Source: Lycorma delicatula (taxonomy: Eukaryota; Arthropoda; Insecta; Hemiptera; Fulgoridae). From it: a stretch of DNA of 64,000 bases. The stretch lies in assembly GCF_047948215.1 (NCBI RefSeq), contig NC_134456.1, positions 197,978,034 to 198,042,033 of the forward strand, given 5' to 3'. Each line of letters starts with the position of its first letter. Position 1 is the first letter of the stretch. Shown piece by piece: positions 1 to 10,899 of this stretch. The notes under the pieces were generated by a model. That model was given only the letters and a program-made list of their open reading frames with translations, was not told the DNA's origin and made no database searches. A program made the translations under genes and the position numbers.

Positions 1-645
1 TAGGTTTTATAATAAACAAGAAAATAGGGAAGAGAGTAAAGTATTTCAAAATGCATAGCGATAGAATCATTGTAATAAGGATAAAATCGAAACCTAAACG
101 ATTGTTAATGTCTATATGCCTACAAGTGCCATGATGATGATGAGGTAGAGGGTGTATATGAAGAAATTGATGAAGCAGTTAAAAACATAAAAGGAGATGA
201 AAATTTAATAATAGTTGGAGATTGGAATGCAAGCATTGGAAAAGGCAAGGAAGGAAATATAATGGGTGAATACGGGCTGAGCAAAAGGAATGAAAGAGGG
301 GACCAACTTATAGAGTTTTGCACAAAGTATAATTTAGTAATTGCCAACACCCAGTTTAAAAATCATAATAGAATAATATACACATGGAAAAAGCCCGGTG
401 ATACTGTAAGGTATCAGATAGATTATATCATGGTTAAGCAAAGATTTAGAAATCAACTCGTCGACTGCAAAACTTACTCTGGAGCAGACATTGATAGCGA
501 CCATAATTTAGTGTTAATGAAATGTGGATCGGGATTTAAAAACCTCAGATGAATCAGTGGAATTTAGAGAAGCTTGAGGAAAAGGAGGTAAAGAAGATTT
601 TTGAGGAGGACATCGCAAGAGGTCTGAGTAAAAACAATAAGATAG
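1..645 (+). pseudogene. RTE-like LINE copy 1, endonuclease part (5' end outside window)
   Basis: This is the C-terminal half of an apurinic-type endonuclease domain (EEP fold) that nicks target DNA for LINE retrotransposition. Seen here: the GDWNAS motif near 220-235 and the terminal SDHNLV motif near 495-512, the latter holding the Asp-His pair of this family. It is nearly identical to the minus-strand copy at 26096-27124, so the assignment is firm. Compared with that copy, about 13 bp are missing near 551, which shifts the frame and stops the open frame at 552. Homology to the LINE ends at about 645, where mariner-related sequence begins. The clade is inferred from the single EN-RT frame of the better copy and could be a relative of RTE. 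Confidence 0.85.
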
Positions 646-1882
646 ATCACCATCTTTGGCCTTGGCCTATAAGCTACTTCTAGTCCAAGCGGCACATTGA
701 TACAACTGCTCAGTCATGAGTTGTGCTGTAATAAGTGAACACGTGTTTGTGTCTCTCGTCACAGAAATGAAACTGCAAAATATTGCGCAACAGTATGCCA
801 TTTCTTTTAGCTTTAAATCGGGTGAAAACGCGACGACAGCTTATGGTAAGCTTCAGAAGGCTTTTGGAGAGGAAGTTATGTCAAGAGCTCAAGTTTTTCG
901 GTGGCATAACATTTTTAGTGAAGGCAGAACGAATGTTGAAGATGAAGCCCGCAGTGGACGACCATCAACCTCACGGACAGATGTCAACTTGACCAGGGTG
1001 CTTGAAATCGTACGATCTGATCGAAGATTATCCATGAAAATGATTGCAGAAGAACTCAACATCGATCGAGAAACGGTTCGTCTAATATTAACTGAAGATC
1101 TTGGTATGAGAAAGATTTGTACAAAAATAGTCCCCAAAAATCTCACACAACAACAGCGAGAAACACGGAAAAATGTGGCAGCCGATCTGTTAGAGCAAAC
1201 GGAAATCAATCCAAATTTGTTGAGCCATGTTATCACTGGTGATGAAGGTTGGTTTTTTCAATACGATCCAGAGACAAAACGCCAAAGTTCGCAGTGGTGC
1301 TCAAAGGGATCACCAGACCAAAAAAAGCTTGCATGTCAAAGTCAAAAGTGAAATGCATGCTTGTGTGCTTCTTTGATTCCAAGGGAATTGTTCATAAAGA
1401 GTGGGTGCCTCCTGGACAAACAGTTAACCGATATTTCTACAAAGAAATTTCAGAAAGACTTGATAAACGAGTTCTTTGTGTCCGTGCCAACATTGCTGAT
1501 AATTGGATTCTGCATCACGATAATGCGCCATCCCATACTGCTCTGTCAGTACAGAAATTTTTAACCTCACAACAAATTTCAGTACTACCACAGCCACCTT
1601 ATTCACCAGATATCGCTCCGTGCGACGTTTTAATATTTCCAAGAGTCAAAATGGTCGTCAAGGGACACCATTTTCAAACAACACAAGATGTCCAAAAAGC
1701 TGTGGGGGTCTTGGAGGATATTACAGAAGATGAGTTCCAGAAATGTTACCATCAATGGCAGAATCGCTGGAATAAGTGTGTTCAGAGGGGAACTACTTTG
1801 AAGGAGACAACACTAAACATGACTAAAACGGTAAGCAACATTTTTTTTCACATCAGTCTCATTACTTTATTGTCGCACCTCG
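646..1882 (+). mobile_element. mariner-type DNA transposon inserted in LINE copy 1, 5' end lost
   Basis: A cut-and-paste transposon of the IS630/Tc1/mariner superfamily. The right end near 1854-1882 matches the terminal inverted repeat of the complete mariner at 33307-34589 (shared core AGTCTCATTACTTTATT) and is followed by TA, after which the LINE resumes. No matching inverted repeat is present at the left end, where LINE sequence breaks off at about 645. About 165 bp of LINE expected between the two flanks are absent. I infer one deletion that removed the left inverted repeat together with adjacent LINE sequence. The exact left boundary is therefore approximate. Confidence 0.85.
767..1830 (+). 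pseudogene. mariner transposase, frameshifted (SETMAR-like family)
   Basis: Transposase that would bind the inverted repeats and catalyse excision at TA sites. I chose the ATG at 767 because it starts the conserved N-terminal helix-turn-helix region. The frame runs to 1351 and holds the HTH domains and the first catalytic Asp (ITGDEGWF). The second half continues in another frame, overlapping from 1249. The shift lies at or near a run of seven A at 1320-1326. The second half has HHDNAPSH and PPYSPDIAPCD, with 34 residues between the two catalytic Asp, which is the DD34D signature of mariner. All three catalytic Asp remain, but the frameshift and lost left end make it inactive. The second frame stays open past the element into the LINE, up to 2031. 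Confidence 0.88.
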
Positions 1883-2500
1883 TATTGCAGCTGATGGATG
1901 AACATAGAAAATATAAGAATGCTAGTGATGAAGAAAGTAAAAGGAACTATCGACAATTAAGAAATACTATAAACAGGAATCGCAAACTAGCGAAAGAAGA
2001 GTGGATTAAAGAAAAATGTTCAGAAATATAATTTGTTTACATCAAAAATTAATTTAAATGTCAGGAAAAGATTTTTGAAAGTGTATGTTTGGAGTGTCGC
2101 TTTATATGGAAGTGAAACTTGGACAAGCGGAGTATCTGAGAAGAAAAGGTTAGAAGCTTTTGAAATATGGTGCTATAGGAGAATGTTAAAAATCAGATGG
2201 GTGGATAAAGTGACAAATGAAGAGGTATTGCGGCAAATAGATGAAGAAAGAAGCATTTGGAAAAATATAGTTAAAAGAAGAGACAGACTAAGGCCACATA
2301 CTAAGGCATCCTGGAATAGTCAGTCGCTTTAATATTGGAAGGACAGGTAGAAGGGAAAAATTGTGTAGGCAGGCCACGTTTGGAATATGTAAAACAAATT
2401 GTTAGGGATGTAGGATGTAGAGGGTATATTGAAATGAAACGACTAGCACTAGATAGGGAATCTTGGAGAGCTGCATCAAACCAGTCAAGACAAAAAAAAA
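1883..2500 (+). pseudogene. RTE-like LINE copy 1, remainder with RT core deleted
   Basis: LINE sequence resumes right after the mariner. Bases 1885-2030 encode the linker ahead of the reverse transcriptase (QLMDEHRKYKNASDEES). At about 2031 the text jumps to the region downstream of the RT catalytic core (FTSKINLNVRKRFLKVYVW), then runs to the usual C terminus (ESWRAASNQS) and an A-rich tail near 2489-2500. Against the copy at 24152-26029 this removes about 425 codons, including motifs A, B and C, so no polymerase could be made. A further frameshift lies near 2290-2335. Confidence 0.85.
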
Positions 2501-3862
2501 CTGTCTACGAAGGCTATGTAACAATTTTAAGCCACCACCATATAGTCTTTTTTAATAAGACTGCAAAAGTTCTGGTTTTTTCAATTATTATATAAAAATT
2601 CATCAAAAGAATATGAGTGTTTAGTAATAAGTTTTAATAAAAAAATTTAGTTTTTTAATTTCACTTTAAACAAACTGGTCGGATGCTCTAATTCAGATGA
2701 TTATTATTCTCTACAAATATCAATTAATGCGTAATAAGGCTGTTTCTTGTATGTATTACAATGTGCCAGATTTATTTGCCTTTAGTACAAGACAAGATTT
2801 TAGTAAAAAATATGGATATTTCTAGAGTTGTATCAGATTGATTTTTGTGTTAAAACCTTTTCTCTGAAAAGGTTTATGGTTAAAGATCTATATATCAATC
2901 ATAATTGAAAATGCTACAAATCTTGGTGACTAAAAATCATGCTATAAGGTTGCACAGCTTTTCACCCAAAACACTGATCTGCTAATTACTAATTGGTGAC
3001 AGATTTTTCTAATATGGTACATAAAGTATTAATTAGTGTATCAATATATAAATTTTTAATTAGAGATTATATTAATGGTATATGAGGAATGAACCTTTAC
3101 AACCTAGTAAAAACGTTTCAGAAGTATTTGAAAGAATCATTGTAAACATCACTTGAAAAATTAATTCTAAGAAATTTTATTTTCATTATATAAACAAATA
3201 TTTCATATTTAATCCTAACTACACAATTTCCCTTCTGAGTAGATATGGTGTTTGAAATGTAATTAATTACACTTACGGCCATAAAACATGGATAACAAAA
3301 AAACTGGAAAAACATAGCATAAAGGGTTTAGGAGTGTAATAATACACAAGAATGTTCAAACTTCAGTGGGAAGATAAAACATTAAATGAAGATGTCATAA
3401 GACAAATTGGTAGAAAAAGGTTTGTGGTAGAATTTTATAAAAAAAATAAATAAAGTCACTAGGTCATACATTAAGGTTGTTGAAATTATTTCTAGAAGAA
3501 ATTTAGAACTAATTTCTAATTTATATTATTAACTAATTAGAAATTAATTATCAGAATATCATTAACCAATAAATAATCTCTAATTTGTTCTATTTCTTTT
3601 AGTATAAGGCAAAAATTAATATGCAAATCAGATAATTGAAGATATGGTATATGATATATGTTAAGGCAAGCAGATTGGCACAAAACAGAAAGAAAAAATT
3701 AATCTATCTACCCAGTCACAACTGACAACACAAACAAAATAATTATTTATATAAAAGAAATATTATATAATTTTTTTTTTATTCAGATAAACAGTTCTAA
3801 ATCTTGTTGCTCCTATGTTGTTATAAATGTATTATCTTGTTCTGTTTTTTTAATAACATTAG
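2501..3862. other. AT-rich sequence without recognisable gene
   Basis: Short open frames only, no protein family recognised, and no clear repeat boundaries. The last 30 bases are a T-rich tract ending in AG that would serve as the splice acceptor of the candidate exon at 3863. Confidence 0.5.
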
Positions 3863-3988
3863 GAAATGGAGACACGTGTGTTCAGTCCAACAGCTGTAAT
3901 GGTGGGAGGCAAACAAAGAGATCCACCAAAAGCTCAGTCAAGCAATAGTCGTGTATCAACACCTAGAAAACGCAAAATCAGTAATTAA
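3863..3988 (+). CDS. candidate terminal coding exon of an unidentified host gene
   Basis: A T-rich tract ending in ATTAG at 3862 looks like a splice acceptor. From 3863 a phase-0 frame of 41 codons runs to TAA at 3986-3988. The peptide (starting EMETRVFSPTAVMVGGKQRD) is polar and basic, ends in a PRKRK stretch resembling a nuclear localisation signal, and has more balanced base composition than its surroundings. It resembles no mobile-element protein here. I do not recognise the gene. The upstream exons would lie to the left, beyond or within the LINE copy at 1-2500. The call rests on splice-site appearance and codon-like composition only. Confidence 0.45.
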   Translation, partial: EMETRVFSPTAVMVGGKQRDPPKAQSSNSRVSTPRKRKISN

Positions 3989-4630
3989 TCATTTTAGTTA
4001 CATAAAAATTTCTTTTTTTATTATATGATCACTTGAAATGTCTTAAAAGAAATTAAATGTGTTTAATTTGAAAGTAAAATATATTTTTAAGAAATTGATT
4101 AAAAAGAAACTTAACTGATAAAAAATACTCTTAATAAATATAATTCTGGGCTATTTTTTTTTTGTCAATTTTAAACCTTGTTAATCAAATAATAATTTCG
4201 AAATTTCTTTCTATAAATAAGTATTAAATGAATATTGGCGAAACAAACATGTTATAGAGTGGTCAAAATTTTTTCCATTACTCAATAATGGAATTACTTA
4301 GTACGAGTAATTAGATGAATAATGTTGAAAAGGAAATAAAGTATAATGTTTGGATAAAGAACAATAGTTTTTCAGTCAGTAAATGACCATGATCTCCCAA
4401 GGATTCCCTATCCAACTATGGGTTAATTTTCTCCCTCTCCAACATATTCCAGTATTTATCTTTGATCTCCTTTTCTGGTGAATAATTGTAATAATAATTG
4501 ATTCCAATGGTTTCACATGCAAGGATGTAGAGGCTGTCTTCTAAGCTAAGGTAGCAAAGTGGCCACTTCTGTCAAAGGATGGCAATATTGCAAGCAGGCT
4601 TATGCACAGATTATGTTTCCTTATTTTTTT
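3989..4630. other. AT-rich spacer, possible 3' UTR
   Basis: Directly after the candidate stop codon comes AT-rich sequence with AATAAA-type motifs, for example near 4132. This is compatible with a 3' UTR but so common in this composition that it proves little. Confidence 0.3.
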
Positions 4631-4922
4631 TTTTAGCCTCCAGGAATCACTGTCAGGTATTACTTCAGAGGATGAATGTAAGTGAAGTGTAGTCTTGTAC
4701 AGTCTCAGGTCGACCATTTCTGTACTTCTGTATTTTTGTACTTGTCTGTATTTCTGTGTGGTTAATCACCAAACCCAAATCACCAAAGAATACCGGTATC
4801 CATGACCTAGTATTCAAATCCGTATAAAAGTAACTGCCTTTACTAGGATTTGAACGTTGGAATTCTCGACTTCGAAATCAGCTGATTTACAAAGGCACGT
4901 TCACCACTAGACCAACTCGGTA
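4631..4922 (-). repeat. SINE-B copy 1 (tRNA-derived)
   Basis: Read on the minus strand, a tRNA-like head (A-box near TTGGTCTAGTGGTGAACGTG, B-box near GTTCAAATCC) leads into a body shared with the copies at 17381, 35603, 40231, 50165 and 51591, then the tail CATCCTCTGAAG and a GAGGCTAAA-type A-rich end. This copy has a diverged centre with extra TGTACTT-like repeats. RNA polymerase III would transcribe such an element from its internal boxes. Confidence 0.85.
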
Positions 4923-6929
4923 CGTCAGATTATGTTTCCTATCAGGGGTTAAACTATAGCAATCAATCTATAGTTGAGTTAAGCTTACATCATCAAGTAA
5001 ATTGTAGGCTTTACTCTGACTTTACAAACTGAAATAAATATCCAAGTGATATTTCAAATCCTTATATATTCCCTTTTCAGAAAGTACAGATGAGAATTTT
5101 TAAATAGTGTTTATGGCCGTCCTTCAATAAAGAACAAATTGATCAACAAATATATAATTATAGTGAAGTTAGAATGGCATGATATTGTGATCCTTGACAT
5201 TGGCATTAATGATTGCATTCAACGAAATAAAAATAATCTTTTTTCCCTAAAGCGACGTAAATCCCAAGTAAGGTTATTTCTTGAGTTTTAAATTACTTTT
5301 TATTACTTAGCTTCATTGTAACTAAGTGTGTGAGTGTGTGTACCGGCGTGCGCGGTTTCGTGCTTTATATAGACATACGTCTTGGTAATACGAATTCGAA
5401 GAAAGAAAAAGCAAAGAAAACGACGAGGATATGGAGATTCTATGAAGTGTATTCCTAAAATTTTATTAATATTTTAAGGAAAATGACTACATTTTAATTT
5501 CTTGTTTATGAATATTACGTCGTATTCTTGAAGGTCATGTATGAAAAAACCAGTCGGACTATTTCGCTATCATAAAAAAGGTAAACAATATCAATAACTA
5601 TGAGCAGCGACGGCAGTGTTAATAAAATATTCTATCATTCACAAAACATTCAGTTCAATACGATTACATCGAACGACCTACGTTTAATTTTTTTTCTTTT
5701 TTTGTTATTAATCGGATTATCCTTACACAAATTTGTATAAAATAGATTATGAAAACATAAAGTGTACGCAAACTTCAGAATTTAACGTTCACTTACATAA
5801 TAACTTAACTCATTTCAAAAAATGATTAATAATTGAATGAGTTATTGAAAGGAAACAGAAAATATTATTTAGAAATAGTTTCTACATTTGATTTCGGTCT
5901 ATAATTTAACCTAAAGCTATTCTAATAAACAACAAAACTATAAGTCACACTCTTTGTCGATGCAAACATGATCGATGAAACCGCCTACTTTTATTGTGAG
6001 GTTTATAAGTTTAATAACTTGTACTGTCTGTATTGCTGGTTATAATGAAATTTACTCGTGATAAAATTTCGAAGAACTCCACATAAAACGTAGCACAAGA
6101 AATGGACTGAATAAATTAAAACGGGTTAGTTTTGTACCTGTAACATTTTAATAGATCAAGTGTAAAGTGAATGAAAAGGTTTAACAGTTGCAATCGATCG
6201 GCAGTTAACTTCTAACAGTGAAACTAAAGAATATTTTTCTAGAAAATTAACGGTAAGAATGGTGGTAAAATTTTTACTGATTATTTAGGTAAGATTATTA
6301 TTATTAATATTATTATTATTAAGTAAGAATAGAAAGAAGATCCGTAACAATTTGATTTTTATGAACGACGCTTGTAGAGAAACATAAATAGAGATTTATA
6401 CTATACATCAGAATAATTTAAATAAGTAAATCCAAAAAAAGAAACGTTATCTTGACAAACATATCGAAGATTTGGTTAAAAATCTATCTGTGTAAATTAT
6501 TGGGATAACAAAGAAGAAACCACGTAATATGGGTAGATCGTTAAGGTCGGGTGCCGTGGCGGACGCTGGATCTGGATAACAAAAACCATAGCAAAATACA
6601 GAGGATCTGTTTGAAAGTACAGCGTCCATGCAAACGTGAACGAGTTAGACTGATTCAAATAGTTTAGATTTTTAAATGAGCAATTTAGGACTCGGACACA
6701 GAGTTGGATATGAGTTTGTTATTCTGCAGAGTAATTACGCCACTGGGCTTGATGTACAGTATTTTGAGGATAAGTGTAGGCGCGAGTTTTCACTTCAGTG
6801 AAATTAATTGAGGAAGTTATTTATAAGGATAAAATCATGGAAGTATGACTGCAGACATTACTTCCAAATGATGTAGTATCTAATGAAAGTAAATTAGACT
6901 GAATTTTTGTAACTTGTGGAACATTTTAC
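4923..6929. other. No gene recognised; simple repeats
   Basis: AT-rich sequence. A short GT-rich run lies near 5326-5345 and an ATT-trinucleotide run near 6297-6320. None of the small open frames resembles a known protein. Confidence 0.5.
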
Positions 6930-7400
6930 TAGGAAAATTATTTTCCGACCGACAAGACCTCAGCAACACCCCCCACTTCTGCCTTATCATGCCTGAGAAG
7001 ATCAGCGTACGTCCTCCCCTCAGTTCGCACGTCCATCATGGCTAAGGCTCGCCCCGCGGTTGCTTGTTTGAAGGTTTGTGGCTTTCTTGGTTAAGTCTAA
7101 TTTATCATCATCTAAATGAAACTCAATATTCCTTGAGGTCCTCCAGCCTTGGTATTCAACTAGGCTCCTGAGGTTCTGCCCAAGCTTATTGGCGTCAGTA
7201 CCAAACCGCATTGTTGATCCTAGGCTAACAATTTCGCCCACAGCTTCAACTAGGACTGCCATAGTCTTTTCTTCTCCTTCGCTGGAATTAATTATTATAA
7301 AATATAGAGTTTTGCCTCGAACATTTAATGAGTCCCGGTCCAGGACTCCTGTAGTCGGACACTCGATGAGCATCTGACCGGGCCATAGTTTACCCTCCTG
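6930..7400 (-). pseudogene. LINE ORF1 (gag)-like fragment
   Basis: The minus-strand frame at 7020-7373 (ending near the Met at 7373) encodes a soluble, mixed-charge sequence with GKTLYFIIINSSEGEEKTMA and FGTDANKLGQNLRSLVEYQG. The same sense continues in another frame toward 6940 as an AMMDVRTEGRTYADLLR-like stretch. The TYADLL motif and overall character resemble the region ahead of the RNA-binding part of insect LINE gag proteins. No zinc knuckle is visible. GC content is higher than the surroundings, which fits an inserted coding sequence. A decayed host gene cannot be excluded. Confidence 0.4.
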
Positions 7401-7534
7401 GGCGAGATGACCGACTCATGGCGCCCTAACCTATATCTTCTTCCTAATCCAATGTTAGCAATGGCCGCTAAATCGTAGGTAACTGCCACATCAGCACCTT
7501 CGTCAGCAAATATGAATGAAGAACTAGATATTGT

Positions 7535-7705
7535 CGCCGAATGGTTTCGACGGCACGTAACACTTAATAACCTTGTAGTAACCCTGAGAAGGGCTGTTGT
7601 TGTCGATTGGCTTCGACGGCTCGTTGTAATTTATAACTTTATGGTAGCCCTGAAAAGGGCTGTTGTTGTCGAATGGCTTCGATGGTTCGTAATGTGGATG
7701 GCGAC
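7535..7705. repeat. 66-bp tandem repeat, about 2.5 copies
   Basis: The motif GGCTTCGACGGCTCGT and relatives recur with the TCGA core at 7547, 7613 and 7679, a constant spacing of 66 bp. The repeat keeps one frame open (22 residues per unit, AVVVDWLRRLV-like) in the plus-strand frame 7512-7847, but that translation resembles nothing I know and is probably incidental. Confidence 0.8.
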
Positions 7706-7727
7706 AGAGCGTACGTATACTGTACTC

Positions 7728-7816
7728 CAGATGGCATCTGAGCTGCTACCGTTGTCGTATACAACGGTATATCAACGGTATACAACGGTATATCAGATGG
7801 CATCTGAGCTGCTACA
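7728..7816. repeat. Second pair of repeats, also 66 bp apart, around a short palindromic block
   Basis: The sequence CAGATGGCATCTGAGCTGCT occurs at 7728 and again at 7794. Between the copies lie several ACGGTATA units and their inverse, giving small hairpins such as CCGTTGT with ACAACGG. Confidence 0.75.
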
Positions 7817-8098
7817 TATGCCGATATTAAATCAGGCATATGTGTGATAACAATATACGACCAATATGAATAAATTACCATGTCAATAAGTATGAATAAA
7901 TAACCAGCCAACTGAATCTTAAGTTGAACGTTCTTTTATGACGAATATGGGTTGAACATATTAAAAACGTACATGCTCGTTGAGTTGAAATTCTAATTTT
8001 TTATGAGTAATAATGAAAATAATTAAATTTGGGAGACTTTAATAAATGCTTAAATGTAAATAAATAAGAAGAAAAATATTTTAAACAATTTTTATTTT

Positions 8099-8255
8099 TA
8101 GATGACTGGTATCAACTGCTTTGGTCATTTACCCTATGAGAAAGGAAATTTGTAGCGTATGAAAAAAAATGTTAATGCCTGACCGGGATTCGAACCCGTA
8201 ACACACCTCCCAATGAAAGGCTGAAATGCTACCACTCCGCCACAGAGAACGGCGA
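8099..8255 (-). repeat. SINE-A copy 1 (tRNA-derived)
   Basis: On the minus strand: a tRNA-like head with A-box near GTGGCGGAGTGGTAGCATTT and B-box GGGTTCGAATCCC, then a CATACGCTACAAAT body shared with the copy at 12919. It ends in a diverged, A-rich tail near 8099. Mismatches in the anticodon and acceptor regions and the attached body show that this is a SINE and not a tRNA gene. Confidence 0.75.
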
Positions 8256-9978
8256 AAAAGTCTTTAAATCGGCAAATTAAATTTGAATTACTAGAAATTC
8301 TTTGAAGAAAAAAAATAGAACATCAAAAGCAATAAATTTTGTTAAAAATTAAAAATGTGAAAGTCTATTGATTATTTTTTTTATTTTTCATGATAAAGAT
8401 TTTTTATACTTTAAAAGTTTTTTATTTTTTACACTTGAAAGTTTTTCGAAATTTTATTCGGTCTTCATAAAGCTTCAATAATCTTCAGAAATCTAAAGAA
8501 TCCCGCTATCAAGGCATACGGCTTTTGCGCTACTGAGACAATGCATTAACAGAATGGGATACATTGATCAGTTGGTTTCCACTACTTTTCCTAATTTTTC
8601 TTATGGCTCTGATCCATATAAAGCAACAGAGATAGAAGAAACACCGTGTTAATTCTGAAGGAGCTTACTTTCTGTTTCTGACTGCAAAATCGAAGGAGAT
8701 TTCTAATTTAATGTGAATGATTTTTTCTTGCATATTTTATGATGATACGCATCAATTTCGAAGAATTTTTTCATTTTTAACACCAGTAGAAAATTTTTGA
8801 ACGAGAAACTTCATGATCATGTAGATGTTCCAAAGATATTTTCGTTTGATTTTTATCACTATTCAATACTGTATTGTTATACATGGCTTGCAGTCGTTCT
8901 CATAATCAAAATCCTTTTACAGTAGTTTCAAGAAAATTAGTTGGAAAACTTAACGTAAAGAAATGCACATTCTTTCATTTCATACATTCTTAATTCGTGC
9001 TTAGTTGTGGTTATTTAACGTCATCTCTTTTTATTCCTTTCCTTATTTTTATTAGAACGCTAATTTTTGTCTTAGCGTTTCTGACAAACGTCTTTTTTTC
9101 ATACGCCGAATTGTATCTTGTAGGGTTAGCCGTATTTTACAAAAATAAAACGGAAATTAGAAAAATACATTCAAAAAAAAATGTTATGTAATTTATCTTC
9201 TGAATTTTTTAATTCATTGCTAATTAAGAATAAATAGGCTTAAATTGTTTGTTTTTAATTAGCGGTAAGTTAAAAAGTCGAAATTTAAAGAAGAATCAAA
9301 TTGATTCTTTTTAGTTCTTTCAATATTATGTTTTATTTTTTTAAAGCCATTTTGGATGTCTTATCCGCAGTTTTATCAAAAATTATAATTCTCTAAACCA
9401 CAGTTCATTTTTCTATAAATAAACCTGTTATCTACAAACTGAATAAGAAATCTAGAAACTGAAAATAGATAATCTCTTAAAAAAAAAAAAAAACAGCAAA
9501 GCAAATAAATTTGTTAATCTGGCAATTTCCCCCTTTTTTATCCTCTATTTAAATTTTCATTTAAGTTTTTTAACCGCTTACGTATTCTATAAAAAAATTA
9601 ATATTAAAAAAAATCATCTGTTATTAGCACAATAAATTAGAATATATATACTGTTAGCCTACATTAGGTCGAATAATTTAAAGTCATAAGTAAATTAAAA
9701 ATGGTGAAAATTCCCATTTTTAATTTATAAGTAAATTTTCTAGATTGAATTAAAAACTTATTTTCCATTAACACATTTATTTTTGAGATAGGAATATTAA
9801 ATGTTATGTAATATAAAACCGTTAAATTCAGAATAAAAAATGGGAATTTAAAGAAAAATTGCTATATGAGAGAAAACGACATTTGTTACTTGGCACCAAT
9901 TTTTATGGCATCTTGGGCGATCAGTTACAGAAGAGTCGTTTAATATTTATCGCCTAATATCCCTCATAAATTAGTTGC
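8256..9978. other. No gene recognised
   Basis: Very AT-rich sequence with a short poly-A run near 9479-9493. The frame at 8997-9191 (+) is hydrophobic, but its composition follows the background and no family is recognised. Confidence 0.5.
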
Positions 9979-10899
9979 CATAGCGGGATGCTTTATAAAC
10001 TAGCGCGATCGGCGATTCCGTACCGCTATGTCAGACTGATGCGATCATATTTGCTAGACCGACGTTTTGTCGTGCGCGTAGGGGAAACGATTTCTTCTAC
10101 CAGAGAAATAGCCGCTGGGGTTCCCCAAGGAGCAGTGCTTTCCCCGTTCTTGTACACTTTGTACGTGAACGATATGCCGCTGTCGGAAGGGGTCAAAACG
10201 GCCCTTTATGCAGACGACACGGCATATTTCTACGGATCCGCAAATGTGGATTACGCGGTCCGGAGGCTCCAAAGGCAGCTGGACTTAGTGGAACCGTGGC
10301 TCGATATGTGGAGAATCGGGGTCAACGGTGAAAAATCGGTGGCCGTGATGTTCACATACAAGACACGAAAACCGGCCAGACAGCTGGAAATCTCAGGGGA
10401 GAAAATCCCTTTTGAGAAAACGGTTAAGTACCTGGGGGTGGTGTTGAACAGGCGGCTTACCTTCGGCGAACATGTAAATTATGCGACCCGGAGGGCTAAG
10501 GCCGCCAGAGCCTCGCTATACCCAGTGCTGAACAGTGCCAGCCCGTACCCACTGGCAACTAAGCTACTCATTTTTCGGCTGTACGTACTGCCGATTCTGA
10601 CATATGCTTACCCGGCATGGGGGGCAGTGTTGAGCTCCTCGCTTCAAAAGAAGATCGAGGCCGTCCAAAACATCGCGTTGCGGACGATCTTTGGAGCTCC
10701 GTGGTTCGTCAGGAACGCCACTCTCCGATCTGATGCGAGATTTCAATCCGTGTCTGAGGTGGGGGTGGCGCAGGCGCGCAGATTGTTCGGGAGAGCGGCT
10801 GTGTCCGAACACAGTCATCTTCGGGACATCTGCCGAGAGGACCCAACCCCGACAGTTGTAAGGAAGCGGCCTTACGCCGTACTGGACGAACCACCGTGA
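9979..10899 (+). pseudogene. Jockey-type LINE reverse transcriptase, 5'-truncated but open
   Basis: This encodes the C-terminal half of a non-LTR reverse transcriptase. From the Met at 9988 the 303-residue frame is uninterrupted: GVPQGAVLSPFLY (motif B, residues 44-56), YADD (motif C, residues 74-77), the thumb region with YLGVVLNRRLTF, and a Jockey-like end (ALRTIFGAPWFVRN). The text before 9979 does not continue the protein, so endonuclease and motif A are missing, as in typical 5' truncation during target-primed reverse transcription. GC content is far above the flanks. The frame has no stops, suggesting a fairly recent insertion. It cannot be functional alone. Confidence 0.9.
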
